A stretch of 64,000 bases of DNA from Flavobacteriales bacterium. Its GTDB lineage: Bacteria > Bacteroidota > Bacteroidia > Flavobacteriales > UBA7430. The stretch is from the NCBI GenBank assembly GCA_002707145.1, contig PAMD01000020.1, positions 1-64,000 on the forward strand. The letters are read 5' to 3'. The notes below the pieces were generated by a model that saw only the letters and a program-made list of their open reading frames with translations, had not been told where the DNA came from and searched no databases. Of the stretch, positions 7,762 through 16,318 are shown piece after piece (within the stretch, counting starts at the first letter, position 1; each line of letters begins with the position of its first letter). Position numbers and translations under genes: made by a program.

Positions 7762-9062
7762 GTTTTAGCTTGTTCTAATGTGTATTCATAAACTTTTTTC
7801 CAAGCATCCCAGTGTCGATTTTCAGTTAGCGTTTCATTGTGCCAAAGACTAACAAATCTGCCGTTGACTTCTTTCACAGAATCCATAATTTCTTTTACTA
7901 GATACTGAGCTTCGTCAGTTGTTAGTCGCAAATACTCATTTAATGTTCCATCCATTATAGCAAAGGGATGAACCAATAATTTTGTCTGCATTTCTATGTC
8001 TAAATCATAAAAATAAAATGGCAGTGATGTTCCGGCTCTGAAACCCACTTGAGAGGCATAACCCATTGAATAATCCTCTTGTATTCCAAGATCAATTAGT
8101 CTTCGGTAAGTCAAAGGCAAATCAAGTCTTAAAAAATGTTGTCTACTGTGAAAAACTTCTCTATTAACAATTTCTCTTAATCGTTTAACTTCTTTAGATA
8201 ATTTTCTTGAATCTGAATGTGATGCCCAAGAGGGATGAATTCCCACCTTGGCGTAATCTGCTGTTGACTTAATCAGAATTTGAAAATTTTTATTCGTATA
8301 TGCAATGTTTTTGTCATTAAAGCCGTAATCAGCTAACAAGAAAAAATAAATAGACTCAAAACCATACCTCTTTTGCATGGATAATAAATAATCATATGTG
8401 TCATATGGATCTTTCTGTTGACCAAAAAGTACTTGAAATCGAGCTTTAAAATCCTCAAAATCAAAATTCACTAATGATCTTAAAGTTGAACCAACCGTCC
8501 TAAAAAAACCTTTTTCCTTATAGCAAAATGCATTGTCTACATCAATGGTATTGACAAATTGAAAGACTCTCTTTTTAGATTGAAAATTAGGAAATTTTTC
8601 ATGTATTAATCTAAGTAATTCTCTTAGCCAGTATTCTATTACGGGAGTCTTCAGAAAACCATTTTGAAATGCTATACTTTTTTCAGCTGGAAACCGATGA
8701 AAACGATCTTTTATGTGTGGAAGATATTCTTCGTAACGACTTAATAAAAAAAAACTAGCAGCAAAAAAATCAAAAGGGAGAGGTGATGAAGAGGAATGAG
8801 CAAAAATTATAGGCAAGCCTTTCCAAGAAGATATCTGAACATTTTGATCTGAAATTCCTTTCTCAAAAAGAAGCTCATGAGATTTGAGGAACAACTCATT
8901 CCCTAAACTTTTCTTTGTATATGAGAGTTTAGGACCCTCATATGAAATAAACTCTTCTATTTTACTTGTAAAAAAAACTTCTGCCCCCAAAAACTGTTTA
9001 AACACCATATTAAAAATATAACGAAGACGGGGCGAAATGGTGTGGGAATAGACTAATATCAT
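7758..9062 (-). CDS. Polysaccharide deacetylase family protein
   Basis: The start is placed at 9062, where the ATG overlaps the wecB stop (ATGA); an upstream start at 9089 would lie inside wecB. The 434-residue protein carries NTIDVDNAFCYK, matching the metal-binding Asp pair of NodB-like deacetylases, later GIHPSWASHSDS with candidate zinc-binding His, and GYASQVGFRAGTSLPFYFYD. The N-terminal half (about 130 residues) looks like the extra domain common in Bacteroidota members. It probably deacetylates N-acetyl sugars of a surface glycan. There is no signal peptide, so cytoplasmic action is possible. Context with wecB supports a GlcNAc-derived substrate. Confidence 0.82.
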   Translation of the reverse strand: MILVYSHTISPRLRYIFNMVFKQFLGAEVFFTSKIEEFISYEGPKLSYTKKSLGNELFLKSHELLFEKGISDQNVQISSWKGLPIIFAHSSSSPLPFDFFAASFFLLSRYEEYLPHIKDRFHRFPAEKSIAFQNGFLKTPVIEYWLRELLRLIHEKFPNFQSKKRVFQFVNTIDVDNAFCYKEKGFFRTVGSTLRSLVNFDFEDFKARFQVLFGQQKDPYDTYDYLLSMQKRYGFESIYFFLLADYGFNDKNIAYTNKNFQILIKSTADYAKVGIHPSWASHSDSRKLSKEVKRLREIVNREVFHSRQHFLRLDLPLTYRRLIDLGIQEDYSMGYASQVGFRAGTSLPFYFYDLDIEMQTKLLVHPFAIMDGTLNEYLRLTTDEAQYLVKEIMDSVKEVNGRFVSLWHNETLTENRHWDAWKKVYEYTLEQAKT

Positions 9063-10195
9063 GACAATTCTTCTAAAATTGTGTGGCATATAAAATGAGA
9101 AGAGTTTCCGTCACCAAAAAGTTTAGGATACTTTATATCAGATTTACTTAACACATTATATTTTTTAGTTAAATCTTCAAGTTCAGCATCTACCAATATT
9201 GCAGCACCTTGGTCTATAATTTGAATCCATTCGGTTTCTGGTCGTAAAATCAAACAAGGTTTTTCAAAAAAATAAGCTTCTTTTTGAACGCCTCCAGAAT
9301 CTGTTATAACAAAATCGCAAGATCGCTGTAAAGAAATCATCTCTTTAAAAGATACGGGCTGAATGACCTCAATCCATGGGTGATTCAAAAATGCAAAAAG
9401 CAATTGATGATCTAAGGATTCTTCAAGTGCCTTTTTTGTTCTAGGATGCAATGGAAATACAATTTTCTTTAGTTGCTGAGTGGAAAAAGTCATCAACATT
9501 TGACAGATGGCTTGCAATCGCTTTGGTTTATCTGTATTGGAAGGGCGATGCATTGTAAAAAGTAAAAAATTTTTGAATGAAGAGATTGGAACATAATTAT
9601 CTTCACTCATCTTCTGGGAGAAATACATTGAATTATCGTACATGATATCCCCGCATTTAAATACTTTGGGTGCGTCAACAGAACATTCACCTGTATTAGA
9701 ATGAACAATTCCTTCATTGGCTAGGTAGTCGATTGCACTTTGTCCAGAACAAAACAATAAAGAAGAACAATGGTCTGTTAGTACTCTATTTATCTCTTCT
9801 GGCATAGTTTTATTAAATGATCGCAAACCTGCCTCAATATGAATTAATGGGATATTACTTTTCGAGGCGACTAATGCCCCTGCCAGAGTTGTATTAGTGT
9901 CTCCGTAAACAAGTATTGCCTGAGGTGATTCTTTTTGAATGACCAAATCTAAACACTGTATAATTTCCGAAGTTTGACTGGAATGACTGCTTGTCTTCAA
10001 ATCAAACTTATGTTTAGGATGAAGTAAATCTAGTTCTTGGAAAAACAAATCAGACATATGGGAATCATAATGTTGCCCACTATGCACAAGGACTTCTTCA
10101 ATTTTTCCAGAAAAATAATTGCGTATGGTTCTGGAAATAGCCGCCGACTTAATAAATTGAGGACGAGCTCCTACCAGCGTTAAAAGTTTAAACAT
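9059..10195 (-). CDS. wecB: UDP-N-acetylglucosamine 2-epimerase (non-hydrolysing)
   Basis: The 378-residue protein has full family length and converts UDP-GlcNAc to UDP-ManNAc in the cytoplasm for surface glycan synthesis. Hallmarks are VGARPQFIK at the start, VHSGQHYD, VYGDTNTTLAGA, HIEAGLRSF followed by MPEEINR, FTMHRPSNTD and the C-terminal ITDSGGVQKEAYFF. It is the first gene of a minus-strand run of five genes. A TACATTTG element at 10212-10219 lies 16 bases before the ATG. The next gene overlaps its stop by ATGA. Confidence 0.94.
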   Translation of the reverse strand: MFKLLTLVGARPQFIKSAAISRTIRNYFSGKIEEVLVHSGQHYDSHMSDLFFQELDLLHPKHKFDLKTSSHSSQTSEIIQCLDLVIQKESPQAILVYGDTNTTLAGALVASKSNIPLIHIEAGLRSFNKTMPEEINRVLTDHCSSLLFCSGQSAIDYLANEGIVHSNTGECSVDAPKVFKCGDIMYDNSMYFSQKMSEDNYVPISSFKNFLLFTMHRPSNTDKPKRLQAICQMLMTFSTQQLKKIVFPLHPRTKKALEESLDHQLLFAFLNHPWIEVIQPVSFKEMISLQRSCDFVITDSGGVQKEAYFFEKPCLILRPETEWIQIIDQGAAILVDAELEDLTKKYNVLSKSDIKYPKLFGDGNSSHFICHTILEELS

Positions 10196-10211
10196 TAAAA
10201 TGTACTTTTTA

Positions 10212-10219
10212 CAAATGTA
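10212..10219 (-). promoter_or_regulatory. -7 promoter element for the wecB operon
   Basis: TACATTTG on the minus strand matches the Bacteroidota TAnnTTTG element exactly and lies 16 bases before the wecB ATG, implying a leader of only about ten bases. No good TTTG is seen at the -33 position. Confidence 0.45.
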
Positions 10220-10646
10220 ACAAAAAGCTAAAGATCCTGTATTGATCAGTAAAATTAAAAATAATACTATTTGGTTATAATAACATGATCTATGAATTTG
10301 ATGTAAGCATAAGAATATAATTAAACGAATTTTTTACATCACTTGAAAGTCTAATCTGATCTATTCTAGATTGCATATAGGATGTAAATAATCGTAGTAA
10401 AATTTATTTACCAAGAACGTTTAAAAAAAATAGTATATTCACTTTTGAAGAGAACAGCCCTCCGACATTATTTTGTCTTCAAACAAGATAAAATTGGAAG
10501 TATATAAATATAAAACCAAAAAAATTTTCTGTTTATAAATCTTGCATCAAAAATTTCATTAGTCTAACTTAGAATAAAAATCTTTGAAAATTAACGAAGG
10601 AAACTTAAATGCCTACTTTTGACTAAAAACAATTGAGTATGCTAGG

Positions 10647-10670
10647 TAATGGTTTTTGAAAGAACCATTA
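10647..10670. other. Orphan hairpin TAATGGTT/AACCATTA
   Basis: An 8-bp perfect stem (10647-10654 and 10663-10670) encloses an 8-base loop, in otherwise empty sequence. It has no T-run of terminator quality on either strand and no neighbouring gene end. Confidence 0.35.
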
Positions 10671-10793
10671 TCTTTATCAAATGTTATATAATCCTTGGAT
10701 TTTTCTATGATTTTCTTTTAAACATGCAATCTATTATCAAATTTATATTAGTACAATTATTTATATAAGAAAGTTTAAAAAATGAACAAAAAA

Positions 10794-10813
10794 AACCTCC
10801 CAAAGGGGAGGTT
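10794..10813 (-). terminator. Rho-independent terminator of rpsT
   Basis: An 8-bp stem AACCTCCC/GGGAGGTT with a 4-base loop is followed on the minus strand by an uninterrupted run of T. It lies about 25 bases past the rpsT stop. Confidence 0.9.
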
Positions 10814-10837
10814 ATTTTTAAGATATTTAAAAAAAAG

Positions 10838-11089
10838 TTAAAGGGCGGCTATTTTCTTAGCTAATTTAGATTTGAGATTGGATGCTTTATTTTTATGAAT
10901 TGTCCCTTTTTTTGCCAACTTGTCAATTTTCGACATCATTTTTGGAAGAGAATTCTCTGCAGCTGACTTATCTTCCTGTGCTCGCAAGTCTCTTAAACCA
11001 TTACGCATAGTTTTATGGTTATACTTATTATTGAGAGTTTTCTGCTTGTCAGAACGAATTCTCCTAAGTGTTGATTTGTGATTAGCCAT
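10838..11089 (-). CDS. rpsT: 30S ribosomal protein S20
   Basis: The 83-residue, strongly basic protein begins MANHKSTLRRIRSDKQK and has the KAAAKGxIHKNKAxxxKSKL-like C-terminal helix of bS20 (here KKGTIHKNKASNLKSKLAKK). It binds 16S rRNA in the small subunit. It lies 33 bases downstream of tRNA-Glu in the same direction and ends at a strong terminator, so the two are probably one transcription unit driven from the promoter at 11215-11245. Confidence 0.97.
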   Translation of the reverse strand: MANHKSTLRRIRSDKQKTLNNKYNHKTMRNGLRDLRAQEDKSAAENSLPKMMSKIDKLAKKGTIHKNKASNLKSKLAKKIAAL

Positions 11090-11122
11090 AGTGATTTACT
11101 TAAATTTTGACAGTTTGTTTAG

Positions 11123-11194
11123 TAGTCCGTAGGGGAATCGAACCCCTGTTGCATGGATGAAAACCATGAGTCCTAACCCCTAGACGAACGGACC
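11123..11194 (-). tRNA. tRNA-Glu (anticodon UUC)
   Basis: The minus strand reads GGTCCGTTCGTCTAGGGG..., a 72-base cloverleaf. The 7-bp acceptor stem is GGTCCGT/ACGGACT (first pair G-U), the anticodon stem CATGG/CCATG holds loop TTTTCAT with anticodon TTC, and the T arm is CAGGGGTTCGATTCCCCT. The discriminator base is A and CCA is not encoded. Confidence 0.96.
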
Positions 11195-11214
11195 ATTAAT
11201 CCTATTAAGGGTGG

Positions 11215-11245
11215 CAAATTTAAACAGAAATTTGAAACATACAAA
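11215..11245 (-). promoter_or_regulatory. Promoter of the tRNA-Glu/rpsT unit
   Basis: On the minus strand TTTG (11242-11245), a 19-base spacer and TAAATTTG (11215-11222) match both halves of the Bacteroidota housekeeping promoter. The tRNA begins about 20 bases downstream. Confidence 0.75.
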
Positions 11246-11434
11246 GAATTCGTATTAAAAACATTTTTTTAGAACTCCCAAGAGGAATCTCAACCGTATT
11301 TTTCGAATAAATATATAGATCTGTGATTTACAACTGATAATGATTTGAAATAACAGAGCTAAATTTTATTAAATATTAGAATCAATTTTACCTTAAAGAC
11401 TAATTTTTTTTTGAAAAACATTAAAATATTTTAA

Positions 11435-12910
11435 TTAGTATGCTCTTGCAAATAGCACTCTTTGAGAGGAAGGCATCCCAGTTAAAATACAATTACCAGA
11501 CTCTTGAGAAGCATTTATAGGAATACACCTTATTGTGGCTTTAGTGAGACTTTTAATTTTCTCTTCTGTTTCTTTTGTTCCATCCCAATGACAGGAAAAA
11601 AATCCTGTTTTTGAATCAAGTAGATCTTTAAATGTATCAAAATCGTCAACTTTAGTGATGTGGGTATCTCGAAAACTAAGCGCCTTGTCAAACAATTGTT
11701 CTTGCATTTGAATGAGTAAATCACTGACAACTGATTCAACTTTTGTAATAAGTACATGGCTTTTCTCTAGGGTATCTCGTCGAGCTAATTCTACTGTGCC
11801 CTTCTCTAAATCTTTTGGACCTATAGCAATTCGAATAGGGACTCCTTTCATTTCGTACTCGTTAAACTTCCAACCCGGCTTGTGGGTTGTTCTATTGTCA
11901 TACTTTACTGAAACACCATTAGTCCTGAGAGACTTCATAATCTCTTCTGCCTTTTTATTGATCTGTGATAATTGATCGTCTGACTTATAGATAGGGACAA
12001 CCACAACTTGCCAAGGAGCCAGGTTTGGAGGCAAAACCAAACCATGATCATCAGAATGTGTCATTACTAATGCTCCCATTAAACGGGTAGAAACTCCCCA
12101 AGAGGTGGCCCAAACATGCTCCAGAGCTCCTTTTTTTGATTGGAATTTAACATCAAAAGCTTTAGCAAAATTTTGACCTAAAAAATGAGAGGTTCCAGCT
12201 TGCAAAGCCTTTCCATCTTGCATTAAAGCTTCAATACAATACGTTTCAAGCGCACCTGCAAACCTTTCGGACTCAGACTTGACTCCTTTAATGACCGGAA
12301 TTGCCATGAAGTTTTGAACAAAATCAGCGTAAACATCACACATTTGTTTAGCCTCAAAAATTGCTTCTTTTTCAGTGGCATGAGCTGTATGTCCCTCTTG
12401 CCACAAAAATTCAGAAGTTCTAAGAAATAGACGTGTTCTCATCTCCCATCTGACCACATTGGACCACTGATTAACCAAGACAGGCAAATCTCTATACGAC
12501 TGAATCCATTTTCGATAGGTATCCCATATAATTGTCTCAGAAGTGGGGCGGACAATCAATTCTTCTTCTAGTTTTGCATCTTCGTCGACTATGACTCCTT
12601 TTCCATTGGGGTCATTTTTTAATCGGTAATGAGTGACTACAGCACACTCTTTTGCAAAGCCATCAACATGAGATGCCTCTTTACTAAAATATGATTTAGG
12701 AATAAAAAGAGGAAAATAAGCATTTACATGCCCAGTCTCTTTAAATTTTTTATCGAGTTCAGCTTGCATTTTTTCCCAGATTGCAAAGCCGTACGGTTTA
12801 ATCACCATACAGCCTCGCACGCCTGAGTTTTCTGCCAAATCAGCCATTACGACCAACTCATTATACCATTTCGAATAATCTTCCGTTCTAGGTGTAAGCT
12901 TCTTTGCCAT
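11435..12910 (-). CDS. proS: Prolyl-tRNA synthetase (archaeal/eukaryotic-type, short form)
   Basis: The ATG at 12910 gives the usual N-terminus [20 protein letters not shown]; an upstream frame extension to 13003 lacks similarity and precedes the likely promoter. The 491-residue enzyme lacks the bacterial editing insertion. Class II signatures are visible: [17 protein letters not shown] (motif 2 region), [32 protein letters not shown] and the C-terminal FARAY ending typical of this ProS type. It charges tRNA-Pro in the cytoplasm. It is monocistronic. Confidence 0.96.
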   Translation of the reverse strand: MAKKLTPRTEDYSKWYNELVVMADLAENSGVRGCMVIKPYGFAIWEKMQAELDKKFKETGHVNAYFPLFIPKSYFSKEASHVDGFAKECAVVTHYRLKNDPNGKGVIVDEDAKLEEELIVRPTSETIIWDTYRKWIQSYRDLPVLVNQWSNVVRWEMRTRLFLRTSEFLWQEGHTAHATEKEAIFEAKQMCDVYADFVQNFMAIPVIKGVKSESERFAGALETYCIEALMQDGKALQAGTSHFLGQNFAKAFDVKFQSKKGALEHVWATSWGVSTRLMGALVMTHSDDHGLVLPPNLAPWQVVVVPIYKSDDQLSQINKKAEEIMKSLRTNGVSVKYDNRTTHKPGWKFNEYEMKGVPIRIAIGPKDLEKGTVELARRDTLEKSHVLITKVESVVSDLLIQMQEQLFDKALSFRDTHITKVDDFDTFKDLLDSKTGFFSCHWDGTKETEEKIKSLTKATIRCIPINASQESGNCILTGMPSSQRVLFARAY

Positions 12911-12939
12911 ATTTATCTTAAAAATTGGAATAATATTTG

Positions 12940-12969
12940 CTAAATTAGCAATTAAATAGCTGTGACAAA
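12940..12969 (-). promoter_or_regulatory. Probable proS promoter
   Basis: On the minus strand TTTG (12966-12969), an 18-base spacer and TAATTTAG (12940-12947, one mismatch to TAnnTTTG) precede the proS ATG by about 30 bases. Its position downstream of the longer possible start supports the ATG at 12910. Confidence 0.5.
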
Positions 12970-13050
12970 GCAATCCAAATAGATTTACTTTTGACTTAGG
13001 CATTAAATAATTGTATACTGACTCTAATAATTCTTTAAAACAACCTGATT

Positions 13051-14046
13051 ATGAAAATAAAACTACATACTATCATTGCAATACTTTTCATACTTCAAGT
13101 AAATCTTTGGGCTCAAGACACTCAAAAATGGTATGCTGATGACATCTACTTCAACGCATCTGAGAAGGAAATTTCTTATATCGAAATTGAGTTTTATTCT
13201 AATGAAGATTTTTCGAATGATGATAAATATATTGATGACAACCAATATGAAGAGAGCCAAGATCAAGTTTCGTATTCAATGAGAATCAACCGATTTCACA
13301 GAGACTACTATGGTTCTGACCTAAATTTTAATTACGGATACTTCCATAATCCATATATGTATAATGGTTTTGATTCATGGATGTTTGGTATGGATCCGTT
13401 CCTCTATGGAGGAAATATGTGGTCCTACAACAACTGGAACTCACCATTCGGAGGTTACAACATGTATAATCCTTGGTTTGCTGGTTCTTTCTATAATCCA
13501 ATGGGCTTCGGAATGGGCTTTGGGTACGGAATGGGTTACGGTTACGGTTACGGAATGGGTTACGGTTACGGAATGGGTTACGGTTACGGTTACGGTTACG
13601 GAATGGGCTTCGGGTTCGGAATGGGGATAAACTCCTTTGCTAGTAATCAAAATACATACTATGGTCCCAGAAACATCCTTTCTGGAAATAATAATGTTAG
13701 TTCTAGCGGGATAAATGGCAAAAAAAGAATGGTTCGAAATGAGCTAAAAACGAATATTGAAAGCGGACAAAAAAGTTCATTAATCAATGTAATCAGAGGA
13801 ATAGAATCACCCAATTCCTCGAAAAATGATAATAATCAAAGAGTCGTTCCGTCAAGATTTGATTATTCCAATGAAAAATCAAACACATCCAATTCTACGC
13901 CTACTACTAAAAGGAAAAAATCTTCCTCGGTTAAAAAAAACAGGAGCGCTAGAAGTAACCTTAATTTCAATTCACAAAGAAACTCCATCTCAAGAAGCTC
14001 AGGGAGATCAGGGAGGTCAGGGAGATCAGGGGGAAGACCAAGATAA
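13051..14046 (+). CDS. Secreted low-complexity Gly/Tyr/Met-rich protein
   Basis: The 331-residue product has a signal peptide (MKIKLHTIIAILFILQVNLWAQ), an acidic region with KEISYIEIEFYSNEDF, then a Tyr/Asn/Phe-rich segment (95-150) that leads into about 45 residues of GYGMGYGYG repeats (roughly 150-195). The last 130 residues are basic and rich in Ser/Asn/Arg, ending in RSGRSGRSGGRPR. I do not recognise a named family. Composition suggests a structural or surface role with a disordered basic tail that could bind anionic polymers; this is inference. It lies 9 bases before the FadL-like gene in the same direction, so they are probably co-transcribed. Confidence 0.75.
   Translation: MKIKLHTIIAILFILQVNLWAQDTQKWYADDIYFNASEKEISYIEIEFYSNEDFSNDDKYIDDNQYEESQDQVSYSMRINRFHRDYYGSDLNFNYGYFHNPYMYNGFDSWMFGMDPFLYGGNMWSYNNWNSPFGGYNMYNPWFAGSFYNPMGFGMGFGYGMGYGYGYGMGYGYGMGYGYGYGYGMGFGFGMGINSFASNQNTYYGPRNILSGNNNVSSSGINGKKRMVRNELKTNIESGQKSSLINVIRGIESPNSSKNDNNQRVVPSRFDYSNEKSNTSNSTPTTKRKKSSSVKKNRSARSNLNFNSQRNSISRSSGRSGRSGRSGGRPR
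13510..13624 (+). repeat. Tandem GGTTAC/GGAATGGGT repeats
   Basis: Imperfect units of ggttac and ggaatgggtta are repeated across about 115 bases within the secreted low-complexity gene, coding for GYG and GMGYG. Unit lengths are multiples of three, so length change would keep the frame. The same repetition creates long spurious frames on both strands. Confidence 0.85.
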
Positions 14047-14055
14047 ACAAGAACT

Positions 14056-15501
14056 ATGTTAAAAAAAATATTCATTTTTTCATGCAGTATAATTGGCATA
14101 AACAGCAGTGCTCAAAATCATATAGATGCTCTGCGATATTCTAAAGAATCTCTTTGGGGATCTGCTAGACATATTTCCATGGGTGGTGCCTTTGGATCTT
14201 TGGGAGCTAATGCGAATAGCTCTAGTCATAACCCCGCTGGAATAGCTACATATACTACCAATGAATTTTCTGGTAGTCTTGATTTTTTAAGTCTCGAAAA
14301 AGAATCAAAATACTTCACAAACAATTCTTTTGATAGCAGGAGTAAGGTCTCTATACCAAACTTAAACTACATAAATGCAAATGTATTTGACCCAGAAGAT
14401 ATAGGAGACTGGAGCCGATTTAACTTTGGAATTGGATATAATAAATTAGATGACTATAACAAAAATACAACTATTAGTGCCGAACAAAATGAACAATCCT
14501 TTAGCGATATAATTTTCAACTCAGCTGAGGGAAATTCATTTGATGAACTCAATACATTTGATGCACTTCTTGGATTTAACACCTACCTTATTGATACAAT
14601 AGGCGGAACTTCCTCCTATCTGTCCTCTGTTAGAGGAGATATGAATAAAGTTCAGACTTTTAGTTCTCAAGAATCAGGTAGCAAGAACGAATTTTATATA
14701 AGTTTCGGTACCGCTTACCAAAACAGACTTTTTATAGGAGCAACTATTGGTTTTCCTAGTATTGATTACACTCAATACTCGAGTATACGTGAAGACAATT
14801 TTAGCGGTAATGATGACGAAATTATAGATCTTGAATATTTTGACTACAACACCAATTTATATGTTTCTGGATCTGGAATTAATCTAAAATTGGGTTTAAT
14901 CTATCAATTAGATAATCAGATTCGATATGGATTTGCACTTCATACGCCTACATATTACGAAATACATGAAGAATACTGGTCGAGTATAAATACTGAATTT
15001 ACTGCAGGAGAATCTTATTATTCTGAGTCATCTCTGGGTGTTTTTGATTACCGTTTAAACACTCCTTTCAAAGTAATTAATAGTCTTTCCTGTGTTATAA
15101 GAAAGACTGCAATTATTAGTTTAGACTTTGAGTATCTAGATTATTCTATGGCCAATATCAGTTCCGACTTCTATAACTTTAATTCTGTTAATAACGATAT
15201 AGAAAGTTACTATACTAGTAGTTCTAATCTTAAAATAGGAGCAGAATTGAAAATTCACCCCCAATTAAGCCTCAGAGGAGGATATGCATATTATGGCAGT
15301 CCTTTTACAGGAGAATTAAATGATTCAAGCCAAGAATATTTAACAATGGGTATGGGATTGAAAGTTAATCAATACTTCTTTGATCTTGCGCTATTAAACT
15401 CGACAAGCAAAGAAAGTTTATATATTTATCAGGGCTCTAATTCTGCGAATATATCTAGTTCAAGAGGAAGCTTATTATTTTCTACTGGGTTTAAATTTTA
15501 A
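14056..15501 (+). CDS. OmpP1/FadL/TodX-family outer-membrane protein
   Basis: The 481-residue protein starts with a signal peptide (MLKKIFIFSCSIIGINSSAQ) and then ALRYSKESLWGSARHISMGGAFGSLGANANSSSHNPAGIA, the conserved N-terminal pattern of FadL-like barrels with the NPAG motif. The remainder is strand-rich and ends with LLFSTGFKF, a terminal Phe barrel signal. Family members move hydrophobic compounds across the outer membrane; in Bacteroidota they are often labelled hemin receptor without proof. It forms a pair with the low-complexity secreted protein before it, and a terminator follows. Confidence 0.85.
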   Translation: MLKKIFIFSCSIIGINSSAQNHIDALRYSKESLWGSARHISMGGAFGSLGANANSSSHNPAGIATYTTNEFSGSLDFLSLEKESKYFTNNSFDSRSKVSIPNLNYINANVFDPEDIGDWSRFNFGIGYNKLDDYNKNTTISAEQNEQSFSDIIFNSAEGNSFDELNTFDALLGFNTYLIDTIGGTSSYLSSVRGDMNKVQTFSSQESGSKNEFYISFGTAYQNRLFIGATIGFPSIDYTQYSSIREDNFSGNDDEIIDLEYFDYNTNLYVSGSGINLKLGLIYQLDNQIRYGFALHTPTYYEIHEEYWSSINTEFTAGESYYSESSLGVFDYRLNTPFKVINSLSCVIRKTAIISLDFEYLDYSMANISSDFYNFNSVNNDIESYYTSSSNLKIGAELKIHPQLSLRGGYAYYGSPFTGELNDSSQEYLTMGMGLKVNQYFFDLALLNSTSKESLYIYQGSNSANISSSRGSLLFSTGFKF

Positions 15502-15527
15502 AAAATAAAATCATAATACGAAAAAAA

Positions 15528-15545
15528 GCTTTCCTCACAGAAAGC
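15528..15545. terminator. Bidirectional Rho-independent terminator
   Basis: A 6-bp stem GCTTTC/GAAAGC with loop CTCACA has a T-run after it on the plus strand and, read the other way, a T-run on the minus strand. It separates the convergent FadL-like and zinc-ribbon genes and can serve both. Confidence 0.8.
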
Positions 15546-15569
15546 CTTTTTTTTCGATAAATGGAGGAT

Positions 15570-16316
15570 TTACTCAATTCCTGCCATTGCTTTATCAACC
15601 AAAATTCGTCCACAATGCTCACAAACTATTACTTTTTTCCTAGAAGCAATATCCATTTGTCTTTGAGGAGGAACAGAATTAAAACATCCTCCACAAGCAT
15701 CTCTTAAGACAGGAACAACGGCTAAACCATTTCGGACATTACCTCTCAACCTCTTGTATGCATTTAGCAATCGATCATCGATAACTTTTTCTGCTCGAAC
15801 AGACTCTTTAGAAAGCTTTTCTTCTTCTTTTTTTGTTCCTGCAATTATATCTTCCAATTCAGAATTCTTAAGGTTTAGGTCACTTGTACGATCCTCAAGT
15901 TTCGCTTTTGCTACAGAAATAACGTCCATTTTAGAGACAATATTTGCTTTGGTCTCCCGCATTCTTTTCTCAGCTAATTCGATCTCTAAATTTTGAAATT
16001 CAATTTCTTTATTTAAAGAATCGAATTCTCTGTTATTTCTGATATTTTTAAGCTGTTCTTCATACTTAATAATCAAGGCTTTTGAATCAGTAATCATAGA
16101 CTCCTTCTCCTTAATAGAGGAGTCAAAAGAAGATATTTCATCATTGATATTTGAAACACGAGTTTGCAGACCTTGAATTTGATCTTCTAGATCTTGAACC
16201 TCGATAGGTAACTCACCACGAAGAATCTTAATCTTATCGATTTCGGTGTCTATGTACTGAAGTTTGTACAAGGCAATTAACTTTTCTTCTGTTGTAACTT
16301 GTTTTGTTTTGGCCAT
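15570..16316 (-). CDS. Coiled-coil protein with C4 zinc ribbon
   Basis: The 248-residue protein is a long alpha-helical coiled coil (about residues 20-190, heptad-like and Glu/Lys-rich) followed by a C-terminal zinc ribbon with CGGC (208-211) and CEHC (232-235). This architecture is the C4-type zinc-ribbon family (CT398-like) that commonly neighbours nif3 genes. The molecular role is not settled; nucleic-acid or protein bridging is suggested by the fold. It starts 2 bases after the Nif3-family gene and shares its operon. No signal peptide is present, so it should be cytoplasmic. Confidence 0.88.
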   Translation of the reverse strand: MAKTKQVTTEEKLIALYKLQYIDTEIDKIKILRGELPIEVQDLEDQIQGLQTRVSNINDEISSFDSSIKEKESMITDSKALIIKYEEQLKNIRNNREFDSLNKEIEFQNLEIELAEKRMRETKANIVSKMDVISVAKAKLEDRTSDLNLKNSELEDIIAGTKKEEEKLSKESVRAEKVIDDRLLNAYKRLRGNVRNGLAVVPVLRDACGGCFNSVPPQRQMDIASRKKVIVCEHCGRILVDKAMAGIE

Positions 16317-16318
16317 CT

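Larger units (their letters stand above)
10196..10793. other. Intergenic region upstream of wecB
   Basis: About 600 AT-rich bases separate wecB from the rpsT terminator. I find the wecB promoter element at 10212-10219 and an isolated 8-bp perfect hairpin at 10647-10670, but no plausible gene. A small untranslated RNA cannot be excluded. Confidence 0.5.

Noticed and set aside
11418..11436. AT-only palindrome after proS as terminator
   Set aside because: It has no G-C pairs and would be too unstable to end transcription reliably.
13364..13650. Open frames on both strands over the GYG repeat region with VTVTEW-type repeats
   Set aside because: They are by-products of the in-frame GGTTAC repeats of the real secreted protein gene.
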